A stretch of 64,000 nt of DNA. It comes from Raphanus sativus. Lineage: Eukaryota; Streptophyta; Magnoliopsida; Brassicales; Brassicaceae. The stretch is from positions 23,218,273 to 23,282,272 of the forward strand of contig NC_079513.1 of NCBI RefSeq assembly GCF_000801105.2. Direction: 5' to 3'. Made by a program: the position numbers and the translations under genes. The notes under the pieces were generated by a model. That model did no database searches and was not told the DNA's origin. It was given only the letters and a program-made list of their open reading frames with translations. Of the stretch, positions 11,160 through 22,806 are shown piece after piece (position 1 is the first letter of the stretch; every line of letters begins with the position of its first letter).

Positions 11160-11426
11160 ATTTTTCTTTTTTTGCAAATTAGCAACGATTCAAAAGTGTT
11201 GAAAGTTTCTTGCGAAACTTGCAAGATATTTGTTTATATTGCAAGAGGTTGTAATTTACTAACAAAAACATGCAACGTTAGTTTTAGTTGTTATTTTGCA
11301 ATAAATTTGTAACAAAATTGTAACAAATATTAATTATTGCAAAAATATTGCAATAATCATAGCAAATTAATAACGAAAACGGATGTTGCAATTTTTCTGT
11401 TGCAATAGAGCTATTTTCTTGTAGTG
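11160..11426. repeat. CACTA right subterminal repeat array
   Basis: Repeated TTGCAA-type words and variants lead up to the inverted terminal CTATTTTCTTGTAGTG. It is the counterpart of the left array and the presumed TNPA binding region. Confidence 0.7.
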
Positions 11427-11429
11427 GGA

Positions 11430-12797
11430 AAAGTTTGAGTAAAGATAACATCTCAGACCTTGAAGCAACAAAGGTAGAGATTAGACAAACCAACAAAGCT
11501 ATGAAAGACAATAGCTAATGATAGGAACCACCACGCTTTCCTCTCCCTCATACTGTATCTCATTCCGTGTTTTGGTATTTGGTTGGAGGTTTTAACTCTC
11601 TCCCCCACCTCCAGTTAAGCTGAAAGAACTTGAAGGCTCAACCTCAACTTCATCCCCATCTCCTATCACTGCAACTCTCAAATGCACAATGATTAGGAGT
11701 TGTGGTTAAAAGATCAACAACAGAAGATCCAAAGACCTCAAATTTGTGGACTCTTAATTGGAAGTTTTTTGGTGTCAAATTAAAACTTGTTTATGGGTGG
11801 AGGCTTTGGAAAATTTGAGGTGCACGTATAATCTTTTTCTTATTTTAGGAGAAATATATATCATAAATTTTGAAAATATCATTTATAACATGGAAGGAGA
11901 AAAAACATAAGCAAAAAGAAAATCTCATGCAGTAAGATAACAAATGCATATCAGTTTTTCCGACCACTAGTATAAATTCCAGAACACCAAATATAATGTT
12001 TTCGATAATTCCCCCACGTTTAAAAAAAAAAGACAACGATGATTGTTTGGAAAAAAATTCCAAAAATACGGACAAACATTTAAAAAACGTGTAACTTATC
12101 TACTTTGTAAAGTCATTTTATGTGATTAAATCTAAAAATACAATTTATTAGGAAGTCATATAAGTTAAGAAATAATTTGAAAGAGTGCGAACATTTTTGC
12201 TTAATATATTTCATATCTGATTGTTTAAAAAGGTCAAAAAATATAATTAATACCTACATTTTAAGTTTTTTAAAAAGTTTCAAAAACGTGAACTTATCTG
12301 ATCATTTTAAATTTTGACCAAATCTAGTTATATATCTTACGTGAGCCTTTGAACAAAAAAGAAATCTATATAAACAGAAAGCATGACTGTATAGTACATA
12401 TGTATTCAAGTTTGTCTCGGTATCAAAGAAAAGTTAAAAACCAAATAAAGACCTATATACATTTACAGCAACTCCTCAATTATTGTCATCTCCGGTCTCC
12501 ATTCTCTTCTCTTTCTCTCGGCGTTCGTCAATTTTCTCACTAGTAAGTATCCTGTAACTTCCATCAACTACGCTTTCTTGATCTCGTCTTTTTCCTTTGT
12601 TTTAGTTCAATGTTTCCTTTAAAATGTATCTCGTAGTCACTTCTCTCTTTGTATTTCCATGTGGTGACTAGTGTGAATCTATCTACCTTTGAATCTCATA
12701 GACTTATTTGAATCATCCAAATATGTTATATATCTCATAGACTTATTTGAATCTGCTTTGTCATTTAGTCACGACAGCTCTTGAGATCTGAGAGCCA
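11430..12797. other. Spacer and RING/Q-rich gene upstream region, with a possible gene remnant
   Basis: At about 11580-11670 the minus strand reads VAVIGDGDEVEVEPSSSFSL ending in TGGGGES and a stop. It looks like the acidic/serine-rich C-terminus of a protein, but I do not recognise it and find no convincing upstream exons, so it may be a decayed gene. The CACTA element inserted about 150 bases beyond that stop. The rest is AT-rich with several TTTAAAAAA(C)GTG-like words and nothing else recognisable. A pyrimidine-rich leader at about 12480-12545 precedes the RING gene. Confidence 0.4.
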
Positions 12798-15157
12798 ATG
12801 GGTTTTGACATTCAACGCATAGCGAAAATTGAATCAGTTCCCTGGGAGCATTTCTGACCTTTTTGCCAACTTCTTATCAACCCCAACGAAGCTCTCCAGT
12901 CTATGTGCGGTCACTTATACTGTAAGCCATGTTTATCTTACGTCGCAAGCACCACTATGGCGTGCCCTTATGATGGTTACTTAGTCACGGAAACTGATGC
13001 AATGGTTTGTTATTCATCTTTCAAAATAATTTACTTGCCTTGTCTGTTCGCTTAATTAATTGGTTGTTTTCACATTAAACCTATACCATCTTTTTTTCAC
13101 AGCCACTCGTGGAGTCAAATAAAGTGTTGGCTGATACTATTGGCAAAACCGTGGTGTACTGTTTATACCGAAACAGTGGATGCACATGGCTTGGCTCTCT
13201 GTCTGCTAGCCCATTACATGACTTGAGATGTGCATTCGGCAACTCTCTTGTTATGTGTACCAGGTGCGGAACTAAAACTGGGCACCTTCAATGGCATGAG
13301 CATGTTCAAGTTTGTCCTGTGAGTTATTTTAAAACTATATTTATGTCAAAAAAAATACAGTCCATTATATGCTTGTTTTTAAAAAAAAAATCTTACATGT
13401 ATATTTTTTTAATAATGTTATCAGGAAATGCAAAATCAATGGTACCAACAACCATATCAGCAGGATCATGGTGTAGCTGCTACAACGCTGACTCAAGATC
13501 AATGGTACCAACAACCATATCAGCAGTATTACCAAAACGTTGATGGATACTCCATGCATCAACAACGGTTGCACCGTCCAAGTTTAGCTCCCCAGCATCA
13601 AGAACTCTATGTGAAGCCAGCAATTCATCATGGGGCTCAAACTCACTCTCCTATTGAAGCTCAACCTCTGAATGTACTTCCACCAGCTTCAGCTTCGCTA
13701 CCCCAAGCTTACCCGTCAGTGATATCTCATCCGCAGACTCCATCACTGACATTCCCAGCTTCTCAAGGTCTCATAAAAGTCCAAGCTCAATCACATTTCC
13801 AACAATTGCCGGATGTTCACCCACCTCAACCTCTGCCTACTATGCACAGACAACAGTCTTCGTTACCAGGTCATTTAACAAGTGATAAATATTGGAGGCA
13901 AATGGTGCGTAAGTATGGAAGAGCCCCAGTCCCTGAAAGCACAGCTTCATATTCTTCACAGCGACCCTTGCCAAAACCTTCATTGCCACAACAGCATACG
14001 GCGGCGCCAACAACTGATATTGTAGTTCATAATCAGATGCATCAGGGAGGCCATTTCCAAAATCAACATCTATCACTGAAGTCTCATTTGTGCCCCATAG
14101 GCCTAGAACAAAGGTTACAGAAACATCCACAGACATTTCAGCCTGTTACTCCGATTCTTGGATTCCAACAAAAGATGAACCATCATTCTGCTAGTGCATC
14201 GCATGTAGGTTCCGGACCGGGTGCACCGAGCTTGCCAGCTGTGAAAGAGGCTTACACGTGTCTAGGTAAGCAAGTGATGGAAGAAAATGTTGGAAATGGC
14301 CGGAAAGACAGAGGGAAGAGTATTCCAGTAGAGAGACAAGACACTGAAGATTATCCTTCTCTGAATGGTACTCCACTACTAAAACATGCCTTATTAGAGA
14401 AAGATGGACGTAGACATTTTAACACTGTTGTCCAGCAGTACCTCAAGACTATTCACCTAAGCAGTGAAGATGTTGAAAGATCTGGAGCTTATTCTTCAGG
14501 ATCATGGGATAGAGGCTTTGACGAGATATCACCGATTAGACCTAGTGAAGAGCATGAGCCAGATTTCGAGTTTAGACCTGCCTCTCAACCTTCCACTGAC
14601 TTGGGATATATGCAGTTCAGAGGTGGACCGAGAAGTCCTATAAGTGAACACCTTGGGATGCCTTCTCATGGACCAATCATTCTTAATGGTCTTCGTCTTC
14701 TAGATATTGAGTTTATGAGTAAAAATACTTCGCAAGAATTTTCTGGTGCTGGTGGATCATTTCCAGTTAAGATTTTACTGTCTCTCAGCATTTTATGTAC
14801 ATTTTAAGCTTGCTTTTAACGTGTATTTTTTTTTATGTCTTTGCTCTTTAGGGAAATGTGGGATCTTCTCTAAATTCTAAAAGAAAGGCTACAGGAACCG
14901 TTGAAGGTTTAGATCATCTAAACTCCCAGACCAGGGAGCACCAACATGAGTGGATGGATATGGACATCGTGATCAAGCAGGAACCAAGGGAACTTAACAT
15001 GTAAGTTCTTTCAAGCTATAATTATGCATCAGACTTCAGCTTACTTTTGTATTAAGGATCTATAAGTTGACAAAAAAAATGTTTGTTACAATCTTGTAGA
15101 GCTTCTGAGAATTCTTCTCCATTTGGTAACCCAATCAAAATTGAAAAAGAAGATTAG
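12798..15157 (+). pseudogene. RING/TRAF-like zinc-finger protein with Q/P-rich tail, nonsense codon in RING
   Basis: Five exons with consensus borders can be read: 12798-13004, 13103-13318, 13425-14765, 14852-15000 and 15100-15157. The N-terminus (MGFDIQRIAKIESVPWEHF) leads into a RING finger (MCGHLYCKPCL, ACPYDGY). A second Cys/His-rich TRAF-type finger follows in exon 2 (YCLYRNSGCTWLG, CTRCG, HWxHVQVCP-like). The long exon 3 is rich in Gln/Pro/Ser and begins with a duplicated QWYQQPYQQ unit. The TGA at 12855-12857 sits where TGC (first RING cysteine of a C-P-F-C pair) is expected, so the RING frame is cut at residue 20. All later exons stay open. A downstream start could still yield the Q-rich part. 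The role of intact relatives is presumably ubiquitin ligation; the exact family is not recognised. Confidence 0.65.
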
Positions 15158-18100
15158 AGCTTTAGGATATAAAGAGAAGAAGCATTCCATTATGAATTAT
15201 CAATGTGAGTACTAAACTTCCTCACAAAATAAAAATGCTGGTGAACGTTCTCCAGCATCTATATTATCCTATCAGATTTAATTCTTGCAGCTATCAGATT
15301 TCTCATATCCTATAAGCTTTTACTCCTTGTGTTTCCATAATATGTAATTTGAAACCTTTGGTTACTTTTATTATTATAGAATAAAATTAGATTCTATTTC
15401 GTTTTTCTATCTGCATTGCATTATATTTTGACCTAGTTAATTAACGTTTTTGGTATGCTTCGGTCGTAACAATTACAGTCAACTTTAAATGCCAATTCTC
15501 AAAAAAAAAAGAAAAACAATTACAGTCATCTTACGTAATAAAAAACAATGTGCGAAAGGACATTTACGCCAATATTTTACATGCATGGTTTTCTTTTTTG
15601 AACTTAACATGCATGGTTTTCTTTCATGTCAAATGTGTATTTGACGTGGATATAATTTATTTTTACGAGTATAAATACAGTTGAAACTCTACAAACTAAT
15701 ACTCGATAAGTTATAAATATTATAAATTAATAATTAGTTGAGACAATTAAAAATATGATATAAATCGATAAAATAATAAAATAATATTTTTTTTTTAGAA
15801 ATTCCTTTGTAAATATATAATCCTATTAAAATCATAAATTAATATACTATATTTATATATATATATATATACATTTTATATAACTACAAAGTAAACATTA
15901 TAGTATTGGTTTTATATTTACAATGAAATTATCTCTTTTTTCTAAGCAATTCAATTATTTTGATAATATCTAGTAAAATTATATCTAAAAAACCATATTT
16001 AAATGCTATGAAACATAAAATATATACCAATTAATATAATAAAACAATATGAAAATTGAATTTACAAAATTAAATTAAAGTATATACAGTAAAATCAACT
16101 ATTATCTTATTTTATAAATAAAAATATTCAAAAATCTAAAAAATGATTTTTTGTAAATTAATAACTGTATAAATTAATAAAATATCATAATCACAATGTT
16201 ATTAACTTATAGATTTTTTACTCTATAAATATATTGATGAATACATGAAGTCTTGATTTAGTCTGTTCCCGTGCAGCCATTGTTAAACTGTTGTTACAGA
16301 CTCAATTACACGCTTTATCCTAGAATACTGAACGGATATATAATCGAAAATAACAGCATTTTAGTGATGTATATAGCCAAATTAATTAATTTAAACATTT
16401 TTTCATAAACAGTTACAATTTAATTCTCCCACAAAATGAATATGTAATCCTACACAAGGCTCACATTTGTATGAGTTCGACTCTATACCACATAACGTCA
16501 TCTAATTGATCTCACATGCCCGTTTACTCTATTTCGTACGACAGAAAATATATTAATTTGTGGAGTCTCTAAATACTTGTACTGATTCTTAAATCTTTTC
16601 TAGTCTTTTAGCATTGTTCATACGATACCGTAAATTATTTTTCGGAGGTCATACATCATTCCACTATTCTTATTAAAATACATTTAATTTAGAATTCTAA
16701 GTGGATGTATTAATATACATATCCAAATCAATTCATTTAAACATTTAATTATATGATAAACCAGGATGTTACAAATTTATTTTAAGTATTAGATTTTGAC
16801 CCGCCCTTTAAAGGGCGGGTATATTTTTGTTTTAAATTTAATTTTTATATTTGTGTTTTCTTTATAATTATATTTTTATTTTCTCTTTTAATGATATTTA
16901 TATATAAATTTTAATCAAAATATATTTTATTAAATAATAGTAATTTAAAAATTGATCCGATTGTATACATTCGGTTAGGGCTGGGTTGCGGGTCGAACCG
17001 GTCCCGCTGACCTGCCAACCTGCGGATTTTAATTTTGTTTTGGTCAAAAGATCTGATCCGTACAACGCGCAAACAAATAATTTTGTACCGGCATCCGTCC
17101 CGTTAATTTTGCGGTTATCCGCAAGTTATATTTTTAAAATAAAAATTATTTAATTTAATTATTATAAATAAATATAAAAGAAATATTTTTAATAAAATTA
17201 TATATTTTTAATTTTTATTTTTTAAAATCCCCATATTTATATAAAAGTGTTTACTTTTTTTTTTTTAAATACTTTGCGGGTCGGAAGGTACGTGCGATCC
17301 AAAATCCACCAACCCGCACCCATCCCAAATAAAATACTCATAACCCGCATCCGTAATTTTTTTTCAAATAGTTGAACTAAACTTGTGATCCACATTTAAA
17401 AGGACGGATATATTTAACGAACTCTTTCACATAATTTATATTTTTATTGGAAATAATTAGTTGGACAAAACTTTTTATCAATTGATCATGCTGGTGAATT
17501 AATAGAATATATCCGTTTTCATATACTTTCTCTTTATTTGTGTTTGTTTTCATATATGATGCATAGTTAATTTTTTTTCAAAAAAAAAGTTGTTATACAT
17601 ATTGTTGTCGAAAAGCCTATCACTTATTTTAGTTGTTTTTATTCATTTTCTTTAGTTCATAGGTGATGAGTTGAGAACAAAAAAAATAAAAAAAAGTGAT
17701 GAGTTTTTTTTCCGTAACAGAGTGCACAAAAATTTATATATCTATCATATTCGTACATAGATTTCTTTTTAAAAAAAAAAGTAATGGACCCCGATATAAT
17801 AGGAATCAAATGAGAGATTATAGAATACCAAACACGTTAATAGATAGTTATATATTAAGCAGTTGGCATATTAGCAGTTATATTATATATAGATTCTCTG
17901 TTTTTTTTAAGTTGGACTAAACTATTATCAATAGTTCATACAGCAAAATTAATAGAATAGACTGGAAAATTCTCAAACCTATAGTAGAGAATCCTGAGTG
18001 GTATATAAATTGATAATGCATGGTATTTTATAGGTAATGTTTATACGGATACTAATATTAACATTTACTTCATTGCTAGTTTTATCAATTTTGATAGTTC

Positions 18101-18427
18101 ATATTACTTCATGATCACCATAGGATTTACAAGAAGAAGAAAAGGAAACATGTCTCATATATAGCAAACAAATTACACTCTGAATGTCATTTCTAACACA
18201 CATCGACCAACAGCCCCATCGATAATTGATTAGCAATTGAAAAATATGAGCGAAATATGTCACAATGCATAAGTAAAGGGGCCAATTGTAAATTTGTCGA
18301 ATATTAATGGTTTAGTATGTGAATAAACCAAAGAACTTGTGGTTCTGTCTCTTCTCCTAAACCTCAATCGCCGATCGGCCAGAAGCCAACAACGACGACG
18401 GAACATCCCACGAGAGAGTGATATACA
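15158..18427. other. AT-rich intergenic DNA between RING/Q-rich and mS34 genes
   Basis: No gene is seen. It contains a Helitron-type 3' end (16789) and a TAGGGCTGGG-type sequence at about 16976 that resembles the end of the hAT-like element at 51658. No matching right end or 8-bp duplication was found for the latter. The mirror copy is 53737-57009. Confidence 0.5.
16789..17893 (-). mobile_element. Candidate non-autonomous Helitron
   Basis: Minus strand: a GC-rich palindrome at 16799-16820 (stem ACCCGCCCTTT/AAAGGGCGGGT) is followed by CAAAATCTAA and a T flank, matching the Helitron 3' end at 38203-38233 except that CTAG is CTAA. The possible 5' end is TCTATATATAATATAAC at 17893, preceded by A. 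It carries no gene and is present in both arms (mirror 54274-55378), so it predates their divergence. The 3' end is convincing; the 5' end is a guess. Confidence 0.45.
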
Positions 18428-19296
18428 ATGGCGGCGAGCCTTATGAGCAGAGCCGTCTCTAGAACCGAAACCTTCGGCGCTTTCAGACTCTCGCTCAACC
18501 TCCTGAGAAACTTCTCAGCGCCGGCGGCGGCGGCGGCATCTCCGGCCACTGAAAACCCTAGCTCCGATCCGATTAAAGCTAAACGAAGGAAGAGTAAGAA
18601 GAATCTAATCGAGGTCGCTCAGTTCTTACCCAATTGGGGAATCGGATATCACATGGCTAAAGCTCACTGGAGCGGAGTGTCTTATGAGATCACTAAGATC
18701 AATCTCTACAAGGTTTCGCCTTTTCGCTCTCTCATGCCTCTCCCGTTAATTTTTATCTTATGGGTTCTCATCGTTTGGTGAATTGGATTCGTTTCGTGAT
18801 TGAAAGGTTTAACATTTGGGGAATTTGAAAATGTTTCCATCACCAGATCATTAGGGTTTTTTTTGTTTGATTGCAGGATGGTAGACATGGAAAAGCGTGG
18901 GGGATTGTTCACAAAGATGGTGAGTTTTTTGTTTTCATCATCTCTTCTCTTATTACTCTTTGTTTTTTTTTAAGTAATGCTATGTACCTTAGGGAGAAAA
19001 GACTTAATATTTGTATAACGTTTTCTTCATGTATAAGAAGAGTATCCACTAATGAAAACTAGATAATCAAAGTTGCATTGGTGTGTTAGGAGATGCACTT
19101 TTGTTTAGTCCACACACTAAAGTTATTGCAGCTTCAGTGTGACTAACATATTTCTCAAAATGCAGGCTTGCGAGCTGCGGAAGCTCCAAAGAAGATAAGC
19201 GGAGTTCACAAACGTTGCTGGAAGTATATCCCTAACCTGTCAAAGGCCACACCTGCAGTAAACTCTGCAACTGCCGCCCAAGTACAAGCTGCCTGA
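18428..19296 (+). CDS. mS34: Mitochondrial small ribosomal subunit protein mS34
   Basis: Three exons (18428-18712, 18877-18919, 19166-19296) encode 152 residues. The N-terminus (MAASLMSRAVSRTETFGAFR, then an Ala-rich stretch) is Arg/Ser/Ala-rich with almost no acidic residues, as expected for a mitochondrial presequence. The mature part holds QFLPNWGIGYHMAKAHWSGV, then YEITKINLYKDGRHGKAWGIV and HKRCWKYIP, which match the plant MRPS34 family (Arabidopsis AT5G52370, from memory). The product is a structural component of the mitoribosome small subunit. ATG is the first in the leader and gives the complete presequence. A second copy is at 52874-53736, with one alanine fewer and a few substitutions. 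No lesion is seen in either. Confidence 0.88.
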
Positions 19297-20112
19297 TCTG
19301 TCTATTTGTGGGTACTTCTTTTCTATTTTCCTGTTCTTTTTCCTTTGGAAGATACAGCTTTTGTTATTTGATAGTCCCCTCTCAATGTGCCGGTAGCTTT
19401 GTAAGGAATGATCCATAATCTTCTTTGTCTAAAATTGATATGAGACTAAACTAAAAAGGAGAATTCACAGTTATATGCAATTCCAATCTAAATATTATAT
19501 CGATAAAAAGGTAAGAAAATTTTCATTTTTCCTTTTTGTTTTCTTTTGAATAACTATTAAAGAAACGGTGAGTTTCCCCTTTAGCCAACATAGTTACATG
19601 CTGATACGGCCACTGGTACTGACAGTGACTACTGTGATTAGTTTCATCAATGCCCTTCATCTTGTATATAATTTTTCATTTGACCAGAATACATTTTAAT
19701 TGGTATGAAAAAATTTCAACCTTACTTTGAAAGGAAAAAGAAAAACATAATTCACTAATTGAGGAAATTCAAAGTGGAATCATGAGATATGAATCCGTAC
19801 CACGGGATCTAACAATGGTTAAAAAGCACTCGGTGACCGAAATAAATATATTCCAGACTTGAGGGAGACAAAAAGAAGTAATTTTGTTTTTGAAGACAAG
19901 AAATAAAAGAGAAATAATTAAAAGAACAGAACACAACAGAAGCTGCTCTTTTGTCCGAAGCTTCTTCCTTTCTCTTTCTCCAACATTTCTTCTCTCTGCA
20001 AGTAAATTATAAACCAAAGTAAACAAAATCAGCTTCTTCTTTTTTGTAATAATTGTTATTTATTTTCTCTCTGCAAGTAAATTATTCCTCTTTGCTTTAA
20101 TCTTCAAGAAAC
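19297..20112. other. Intergenic region, no gene
   Basis: 3' flank of mS34 and the leader of the RING-CH gene. No coding sequence seen. Around 19805-19815 the sequence ATTGTTAG (minus strand) is the undisturbed target of the hAT-like insertion found in the other arm at 51658-52353. Confidence 0.5.
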
Positions 20113-21260
20113 ATGCCTTCTTTTGCTTTTGGATCTCCTCATCACCATTTGGCGACTCCCGGAGGCGGAGACTCGCCTTACTCCGTCGAAGTTAGCATCG
20201 ACGGCGACTCCTCCGACTTGGATTCCTTGTCTGAAGTCGATTTAGAGAGCGGTGGTGTGACGTCTCCTGTGAAGAAGCTACATTCTGGTGGTGGTAAGAG
20301 GAGGGCGAGGAGGAGAAAGACAAAGAAGAAGAGGAAAGAAGGTGGAGATTGCAGGATCTGTCATCTGCCTTTAGAGGCTAACAAAGAAGATGAACAAGAA
20401 GAAGAAAACGAAGCAAGAGAAGGTGAAGAAGAAGAGTATTATGGGCTGCCTTTGCAATTGGGTTGCTCTTGTAAAGGTGATTTGGGTGTAGCTCACAGCA
20501 AGTGTGCTGAAACTTGGTTCAAGATTAAAGGAAACATGTAAGTGTCCTCAATTATTCTCAAAGACTTCATTTATTTATTTTTTTCTCTTTTATTTCTAGA
20601 AAATTCTACATTGAGGAAACTTATTGAGGAAACAAAATTAAATGTTTTTATGTACCTTGATCTATTTTCTTGTCTGATTATTATAGTAGAGATCTATATC
20701 TTCTCAAAAGTATTGTATCTACTGAAGATGGAATCTACAGTTTAAGTGACTACCAATTATTCAATTTCTGTTCCCATGTGTTTTCAATTTGTGTCTCATC
20801 TTCCTATTTTGCACATTTGGACTGATTGTGTGTTGTCAAAGCATGTTTATGTGATTTGCTTTGCATTGAGAATCTTGCAGTCCCTAATTTTGCTTAGTTT
20901 GATTCTCTTACTAGTAACCATTACGTCTTTGCATTATCTTAAGTAGTAGTAACTAAACGGCAGAGTTCGATTTTCTTCTTGTGTGTTTGGAAGTTGAAAT
21001 TCTCTAAAGACTATACTGATATTGTTTCTGTGAATCTGAGCAGGACATGTGAGATATGCGGCGCAATGGCTATAAACGTTGCTGGCGAACAGTCAAACCA
21101 AGAGAGCAACGCCTCTGCCCATTCACAAACAACTGCAGGACAAACTCAGACAGAGGCACGGGGAACCTGGCATGGTCGCCGTGTTATGAACTTCTTACTT
21201 GCCGTTGTGATCTTTGCGTTCATTGTTTCTTGGCTTTTTCATTTCAAAGTCCTGAAGTGA
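20113..21260 (+). CDS. RING-CH (MARCH-like) membrane E3 ubiquitin ligase
   Basis: Two exons (20113-20537, 21044-21260) encode 213 residues. A Ser/Asp-rich N-terminus is followed by a basic stretch (GGGKRRARRRKTKKKRK). The RING-CH finger follows: C-R-I-C-H-L-P, an acidic insertion, CSCKGDLGVAHSKCAETWF and TCEICG. This gives C4HC3 ligand spacing, interrupted by a Glu-rich loop. A single hydrophobic segment at the C-terminus (FLLAVVIFAFIVSWLF) makes it a predicted tail-anchored E3. Substrates are unknown. The copy at 50143-51352 has eight more residues in the acidic loop, an in-frame length change expected to be tolerated. The splice falls inside the RING, between CxxxxGNM and TCEIC, in both copies. 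Confidence 0.85.
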
Positions 21261-21899
21261 AACAAATTTCATCTCACTCACTCTCTTTCTTCTCCTGTTC
21301 TTGAACCCTTGCTGTCACTAAATTAGTCCCTCTTGTCGCTTGATTGTTCACACGTTTTGTAGCTGTATAAACTTAGTCTGAAACTCAATTCACCACAAAC
21401 AGAAATCACTAGACAGAGTTTTAGATTAGTCACAAGACTCATAACAATGTTGGTCTAGGAAACAGAGTAAGAAAATCTTGACCAACTTATATGCCAAAGG
21501 GTTCAATAGTCTTTGAGTTACTTGGAACAGGAGCTAACGGTGCAGTTTACATAGGATCCCTATAAGATTAAAGACTTAAGTTTTAACATCATAAAGAATG
21601 GTGGAGCCATATATTAACATTCAGCTACAGTACAGAACCTATAGTGAAATTTTTGGGGAAAAAGTGATTTTTTTTGTAGGACAAACATTAATTAAATTAA
21701 ATAAAGTAAAAGGAAAAATGATCATTTTTTCCTGTGACAAGTTTTCCACGAAGTTTCCTCTCTTTTACTAAATCAACGTTCTCGGTCTCGGTCAATGTAG
21801 ATAGAGTCAACGTTTCACGTACCTAAACTCCTCTTAGTTTCATTATTTCTCAACATATCTTGCTAGAGAGCTTTGTTGGTCTTCTCACTACCACACAAA
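21261..21899. other. TNL upstream region
   Basis: Intergenic DNA between the convergently unrelated RING-CH and TNL genes. No coding sequence seen. Two W-box-like motifs lie 90-110 bases before the TNL start codon. Confidence 0.5.
21790..21810 (-). promoter_or_regulatory. Two W-box-like motifs upstream of TNL
   Basis: GGTCAA at 21790-21795 and AGTCAA at 21805-21810 are TTGACC and TTGACT on the minus strand, the core bound by WRKY factors. W-boxes are common in NLR promoters and fit pathogen-responsive control. Both are conserved in the other arm (49593-49613). Function is inferred from the motif only. Confidence 0.4.
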
Positions 21900-22751
21900 A
21901 TGGCCTCTTCTTTTTTCCTTCCCACTGTTGCTGCTGCTGCAGCAGCCTTTAGCTTCTTCACCCTTTTTGGGAAGTTCAGATTCCATAAAAAGATAGATCC
22001 TTCTTCTCTATCTCCTACATCAACTCCAACTACTTTGTCTCACAATTGTACACACCATGTCTTTCCAAGCTTCCGGGGGGAGGATGTCCGCAGAGACTTT
22101 TTCAGTCACATTCGGAAAGAATTTCAAAGAAAAGGAATCACACCTTTCAACGATAATAAGATCAAGAGAGGAGAATCCATCGGTCCCGAACTCATAGGGG
22201 CTATTAGAGGATCTAAGATAGCGGTAGTCTTGATCTCGAGGAACTATGCTTCTTCCAAATGGTGTCTTGACGAGTTGGTGGAGATAATGAAGTGCAGGGA
22301 AGAGTTGAGTCAAACTGTGATGGCCATTTTCTATAAAGTAGATCCGTCTGATGTTAAGAAGCTCACAGGAGATTTTGGAAAGGTTTTCAGAAAAACTTGT
22401 GCGGGTAAAAGTAAGGAGGACACTGAGAGATGGAGACAAGCTTTGGCAAAAGTGGCCACGGTCGCTGGTTACCATTCAAGCAACTGGTTAATACTTTTCT
22501 TTTTCTTTTGCTTTTAGTCTGTCAATCTATCAATACTATATATTAGAAATAATAAAAAAAAATTATGATTTAGGATTATTAACAAAAATACCATAAATTT
22601 AATACTTAATTAGCACGGATTTAAGAACCTTTATTTCTCTAAAGACGTTTGTGATATTTTGGGGGAAGTTAGGATTTTGGTTGTGTATTAGGTATTAGAA
22701 AACAAAACATTAAATGTGGTATTTTGAGATATTATATATATATATATATAT

Positions 22752-22806
<55 letters not shown>

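Larger units (their letters stand above)
616..11426 (-). mobile_element. Complete CACTA (En/Spm-type) DNA transposon, 10.8 kb
   Basis: The element starts with CACTACAAGAAAATAG at 616 and ends with the exact reverse complement at 11411-11426. It is flanked on both sides by the 3-bp direct repeat GGA (613-615 and 11427-11429), the target-site duplication length expected for CACTA elements. Both ends hold dense TTGCAA-type subterminal repeats. Inside, on the minus strand, lie a TNPD-type transposase gene (4120-7833) and a TNPA-type gene (1387-2702), the standard two-gene set. Between them are fragments of three host genes, and a PIF/Harbinger element is nested at 8452-10578. Intact termini, target duplication and open transposase frames suggest a recent and possibly active insertion; activity is inference. 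Confidence 0.95.

Noticed and set aside
16976..17350. hAT MITE based on a TAGGGCTGGG start
   Set aside because: No matching right terminus or 8-bp duplication could be found; noted only as a resemblance.
22020..22475. 151-residue antisense frame in the TIR exon
   Set aside because: Shadow of the TIR coding strand; recurs in the other copy simply because the DNA is conserved.
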